Source: an uncultured Eubacteriales bacterium (GTDB lineage Bacteria > Bacillota_A > Clostridia > Lachnospirales > Lachnospiraceae). Taken from it: DNA of 17,178 nt. Each line of letters begins with the position of its first letter. Positions within the stretch are counted from its first letter, which is position 1. Below, one piece after another: positions 14,430 to 17,178 of this stretch. The notes beneath the pieces are model-generated. The model was not told the origin of the DNA and did not search any database. It saw nothing but the letters and a program-made list of their open reading frames with translations. The position numbers and the translations under genes are program-made. Location: assembly GCA_900321365.1 (NCBI GenBank), contig ONVT01000005.1, positions 1 through 17,178 of the forward strand, written 5' to 3'.

Positions 14430-14442
14430 CCATCAAACCTCT

Positions 14443-17178
14443 CTAAATATCATGTTTATTGAAGGACGTCCTTCCAAGAAGCTCCGCAAAAGGCCTGTTT
14501 CTCCCTCCGGTATCCTTCAGCAGGTATTCCTCCCGTATCTCCGCCTCAGCCCGCCTGACCTCGTCCAGCAGATCACCGGCAGACATCCTCCTCGCGCCGC
14601 CTCCCCAGATAATCACCTGCTCGGTTCCATCACTGGTTGCGACCGTGATGTCAAATTCCGATGCCATACGGTGCACGGCCCTCTCGATATAATGATCAGC
14701 AGTCTCAGCCTCCCGCGTATAGACAATGCTGACATCGTGATACTGTTCCGTATGCTCCGTCGCTCCGCTTACCCGATAAGCGTCAAATACCAGAATCACC
14801 GGCATCTTCCTGTAACCCTGGTAATTGCTGAGGGTTTCTGCAAGGGAAGTCCGCGCGGCATTCATATCCCTCTCCGCCAGCTCTCTGAGCTGGCTCCATG
14901 CAAAGACGATATTGTACCCGTCCACCAGCAGGATCGGTTCCTTATGAGAAACCTTTCTCGGCTTATGCAGCCCCGTCGGACCATGCCGCCCCCCTCCGAA
15001 GAAAGTCTCTTTCGATCCGCCCAGATCTCGGCGGCGGATCCTCCCGTAAGTCCTTTCAAAGATCTGCATCAGTTCCTGCGTGGAGGCTTCATGCCGGAGG
15101 TATTCCTCATATCCTTTCTCCCATCCGTCAGGATCATCTTCATCGTCTTCCCTTTCCGATACCACCGCTTTGTCATCCTGATAATTCCACTGCATTCCTT
15201 CCCCTGTATTCTGATTCATCAGGGGTAAATGCGCCGCCTGGTCGACTTCGTCCCACGGTACTTCATATCCGGCTCCATGCGCACAGAAGACCGACCAGGT
15301 CGGGTTGACCAGGTCACGGGACGGATCATATCCGGTCTCCAGAATTACTTCCTGCGCGTTGTGACACGGTTCATACCCGCGGATCTTCAGGGTCAGGGAA
15401 CCCCTGCCGCCTGTATACGCACGTACATCCGCCTGATAGTTCCGCATGCAGGAAACCGGCGCACAGCCGGTCAGACGGGCATATTCCCCTTCGATCATGG
15501 GTGCTTCCGCATGTCCGTGAAAGTCTTCGATATCCTTCAGCGCCCTCCCGATCATCCGGGAAGGCAGCTCCAGTTCAAAATCATACCACGGCTCCAGCAG
15601 AACGCTCTCGCATTTCATCAGTCCCTGTCTCAGGGCGCGCCTGCCAGCCTGCCGGAAGTCGCCGCCCATCGTATGCTTCAGATGCGCCCTTCCGGAAACC
15701 AGGGTGACCTTCACATCCGTCAGCTCGCTTCCGGTGAGTACTCCTACCTGCCTGTGCGCACACAGCATGCTCAGGATCAGACGCTGCCAGTGCCGGGCAA
15801 GAAGATCCGTCGGACAGCTGCTCTCATACACGATGCCGGATCCTCTTTCAGCCGGTTCCAGATACAGATGGACCTCCGCATAGTGGCGCAGCGGTTCAAA
15901 ATGTCCCACCCCTTCTGCGCAGTCAGCGATCGTCTCTTTATATACAACACATCCCTCCCCGAAGGAAATCGGGATGCCATACCGCTCCTGGACGATCGCC
16001 TGCAGAATCTGTGTCTGCACCTCGCCCATCACACGTACATGGATCGATTCATCCTTCTCACCCAGCTGCGGATCAATCTCCGGAATCTCCTCCGAAAGCT
16101 CCTTCAGCTTGCCGAACATCTCTATGTGGTCTGTCTCCCGCGGCCAGACCAGCTCGTAGGACAGGACACACTGCGTCGCCATGTCCTCGCCGGGAGGGCA
16201 GCTTCCGAAGGTCTGTCCGCACCAGGAGCCGGAAAGACCTGTCACCGCTGCAATCTCACCGGCAGAAGCCGCATCCACGCTGGAATACTTTTCTCCGGAA
16301 TAGATCCGGATCTGCGTGATCTTTTCTGTCTCCGTGATCTGACTGCGTACCTTCAGTTCTCCTTCGGTCACCTTCATCCAGGTCAGTCTTGTGCCCTTCG
16401 GATCACGGGAGATCTTATAAACCCGGGCGCCGAACTGCCCCGGGGCATCCTCCGCATCGCTCAGACGCTGCAGTTTGTCGCGGTCTGCCTGATGAACCGG
16501 TACCGCAGACAGAACCGGCAGACAGTCAATCAGCTCCTGAACACCCTCCATCTTAAGGGCAGACCCAAAAAAGCAGGGAAACAGTTTTCTTTCGCCTGTC
16601 AGAGAGACAATCTTCTCATCCGGAATCTGCCCTGTCTCCAGGAACATCTCCATCGCCTCTTCATCGCACATCGCGATCTGCTCAAACCATACCTCCCTGT
16701 CCGCGTCCGCTCCCGGATCTTTCAAAGATTCATTTTTGTCGGATATCTTCCGGGAATCCTCGTCCGGATCCTTCAAATCTTCATCTTTATCGGTTCCCTT
16801 CCAGGTATCAAAACGAATACAGCTCTCATCCAGATTCCTCCGCAGATCTGTCAGCAGCCTGTCTGCGTCGGCTCCCGCCTGATCCATCTTATTGACGAAT
16901 ATAACCGTCGGCAGATGATAGCGTTTCAGCAGGTTCCAAAGCTCCAGTGTATGCCCTGTCACACCGTCTGCCGCGCTGACCAGGAGCAGAGCCATGTCCG
17001 CGACGGTCAGCGTCCGCTCGGTCTCAGCAGTAAAGTCAACATGACCAGGCGTGTCCAGAAGCGTCACCGCAAGGCCGCCACAGTTAATCCGGGCCATCTT
17101 CGAAAAGATCGTGATCCCACGCTTACGCTCCAGTTCGTGAGAATCCAGAAAGGAATCTCCATGATCCACCCTGCCTGC
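14443..17178 (-). CDS. TetM/EF-G-like ribosomal GTPase fused to a NYN/YacP (Rae1-like) nuclease domain (5' end cut by the window)
   Basis: The visible 911 residues run off the right edge; roughly 30-40 N-terminal residues with the P-loop are missing. Order: GTPase domain with ERKRGIT (G2), DTPGHVDF (G3, Asp42), NKMDQ (G4, 96-100) and GSAL (G5); domain II (MKVTEGELKVRSQI); domains III-V in the arrangement of tetracycline ribosomal protection proteins; an acidic linker (about 670-745); and a NYN/YacP domain (about 748-895). The latter keeps the acidic active-site set: LLVDGYNIV (Asp753), ILVFDAYRV, TREAETADHYIE and VATSDGTEQ. In B. subtilis, YacP/Rae1 cuts mRNA in the ribosomal A site, the site where TetM-type GTPases bind, so the fusion suggests a GTPase-delivered ribosome-associated nuclease. 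A tetracycline-resistance role is not shown. An odd 17-residue acidic tandem repeat sits in the G domain. The stop is followed by a 12-bp hairpin. Confidence 0.9.
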   Translation of the reverse strand, partial: AGRVDHGDSFLDSHELERKRGITIFSKMARINCGGLAVTLLDTPGHVDFTAETERTLTVADMALLLVSAADGVTGHTLELWNLLKRYHLPTVIFVNKMDQAGADADRLLTDLRRNLDESCIRFDTWKGTDKDEDLKDPDEDSRKISDKNESLKDPGADADREVWFEQIAMCDEEAMEMFLETGQIPDEKIVSLTGERKLFPCFFGSALKMEGVQELIDCLPVLSAVPVHQADRDKLQRLSDAEDAPGQFGARVYKISRDPKGTRLTWMKVTEGELKVRSQITETEKITQIRIYSGEKYSSVDAASAGEIAAVTGLSGSWCGQTFGSCPPGEDMATQCVLSYELVWPRETDHIEMFGKLKELSEEIPEIDPQLGEKDESIHVRVMGEVQTQILQAIVQERYGIPISFGEGCVVYKETIADCAEGVGHFEPLRHYAEVHLYLEPAERGSGIVYESSCPTDLLARHWQRLILSMLCAHRQVGVLTGSELTDVKVTLVSGRAHLKHTMGGDFRQAGRRALRQGLMKCESVLLEPWYDFELELPSRMIGRALKDIEDFHGHAEAPMIEGEYARLTGCAPVSCMRNYQADVRAYTGGRGSLTLKIRGYEPCHNAQEVILETGYDPSRDLVNPTWSVFCAHGAGYEVPWDEVDQAAHLPLMNQNTGEGMQWNYQDDKAVVSEREDDEDDPDGWEKGYEEYLRHEASTQELMQIFERTYGRIRRRDLGGSKETFFGGGRHGPTGLHKPRKVSHKEPILLVDGYNIVFAWSQLRELAERDMNAARTSLAETLSNYQGYRKMPVILVFDAYRVSGATEHTEQYHDVSIVYTREAETADHYIERAVHRMASEFDITVATSDGTEQVIIWGGGARRMSAGDLLDEVRRAEAEIREEYLLKDTGGRNRPFAELLGRTSFNKHDI
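16690..16791. repeat. 51-bp imperfect tandem repeat inside the GTPase domain
   Basis: Two 51-bp units (16741-16791 and 16690-16740) encode two 17-residue acidic repeats starting DKDEDLKDP and DKNESLKDP, in frame. They form an extra charged loop in the G domain after the NKMD motif, a place without such an insert in TetM. The copies have diverged by several bases, so the duplication is not very recent. Confidence 0.75.

Noticed and set aside
14365..14430. Promoter for the acetyltransferase gene within the hairpin region
   Set aside because: TTGAGG and AAATAA at 17-bp spacing are poor matches and fall in the two arms of the hairpin; not strong enough to list.
14443..17178. Calling the GTPase a tetracycline resistance determinant (tetM/tetO/tetW)
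   Set aside because: Only family-level similarity is visible. The G domain carries an insert and the C-terminus is a nuclease domain, which classical ribosomal protection proteins lack; resistance cannot be claimed from sequence.

Overview
The window looks like chromosomal DNA of a Gram-positive, anaerobic Clostridia member, probably Lachnospiraceae-like. The GC content is moderate, in the mid-50s by eye. AGGAGG-type ribosome binding sites precede most genes, and promoters resemble the sigma-A consensus. Gene content fits: oxygen-sensitive indolepyruvate:ferredoxin oxidoreductase, a YolD/Y-family polymerase damage cassette, and a YacP-type nuclease domain. The assignment is from content only; there is no rRNA or other marker. 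I saw no tRNA, rRNA or CRISPR.

Layout. (1) 51-2628, minus: iorA then iorB, the two subunits of indolepyruvate:ferredoxin oxidoreductase, with a promoter at 2688-2716. IorB carries a repeat-built basic tail, and a ~32-bp repeat follows the stop of each gene. (2) 2875-3849, plus: a very acidic secreted protein with its own promoter and a strong terminator. (3) 3946-5412, minus: glmM (phosphoglucosamine mutase, cell-wall precursor synthesis), followed by a ~30-codon remnant of a SpoIIE/PP2C-type phosphatase. (4) 5671-9026, plus: a four-gene cassette of self-cleaving LexA/CI-like repressor, small uncharacterised protein, Y-family translesion polymerase with a clamp-binding motif, and YolD-like protein. 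It is probably a damage-inducible mutagenesis operon under its own repressor. (5) 9116-13444, minus: diguanylate cyclase, OmpR-type response regulator, sensor histidine kinase and a secreted papain-like cysteine peptidase-fold protein in one direction with short gaps. A two-unit hairpin element sits between regulator and kinase. (6) 13489-14361, minus: a DUF4298 / small beta-domain / GNAT acetyltransferase fusion. (7) 14443 to the right edge, minus: a TetM/EF-G-like ribosomal GTPase fused to a C-terminal NYN/YacP (Rae1-like) RNase domain; its N-terminus with the P-loop lies outside the window.

Most notable are the GTPase-nuclease fusion, which suggests a factor that enters the ribosomal A site and cuts mRNA there, and the hairpin element. 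Removing the element on paper restores a tightly packed regulator-kinase junction (stop codon one base before the next ATG), so it looks like a datable insertion. The damage cassette contains a conserved-looking small protein of unknown function.
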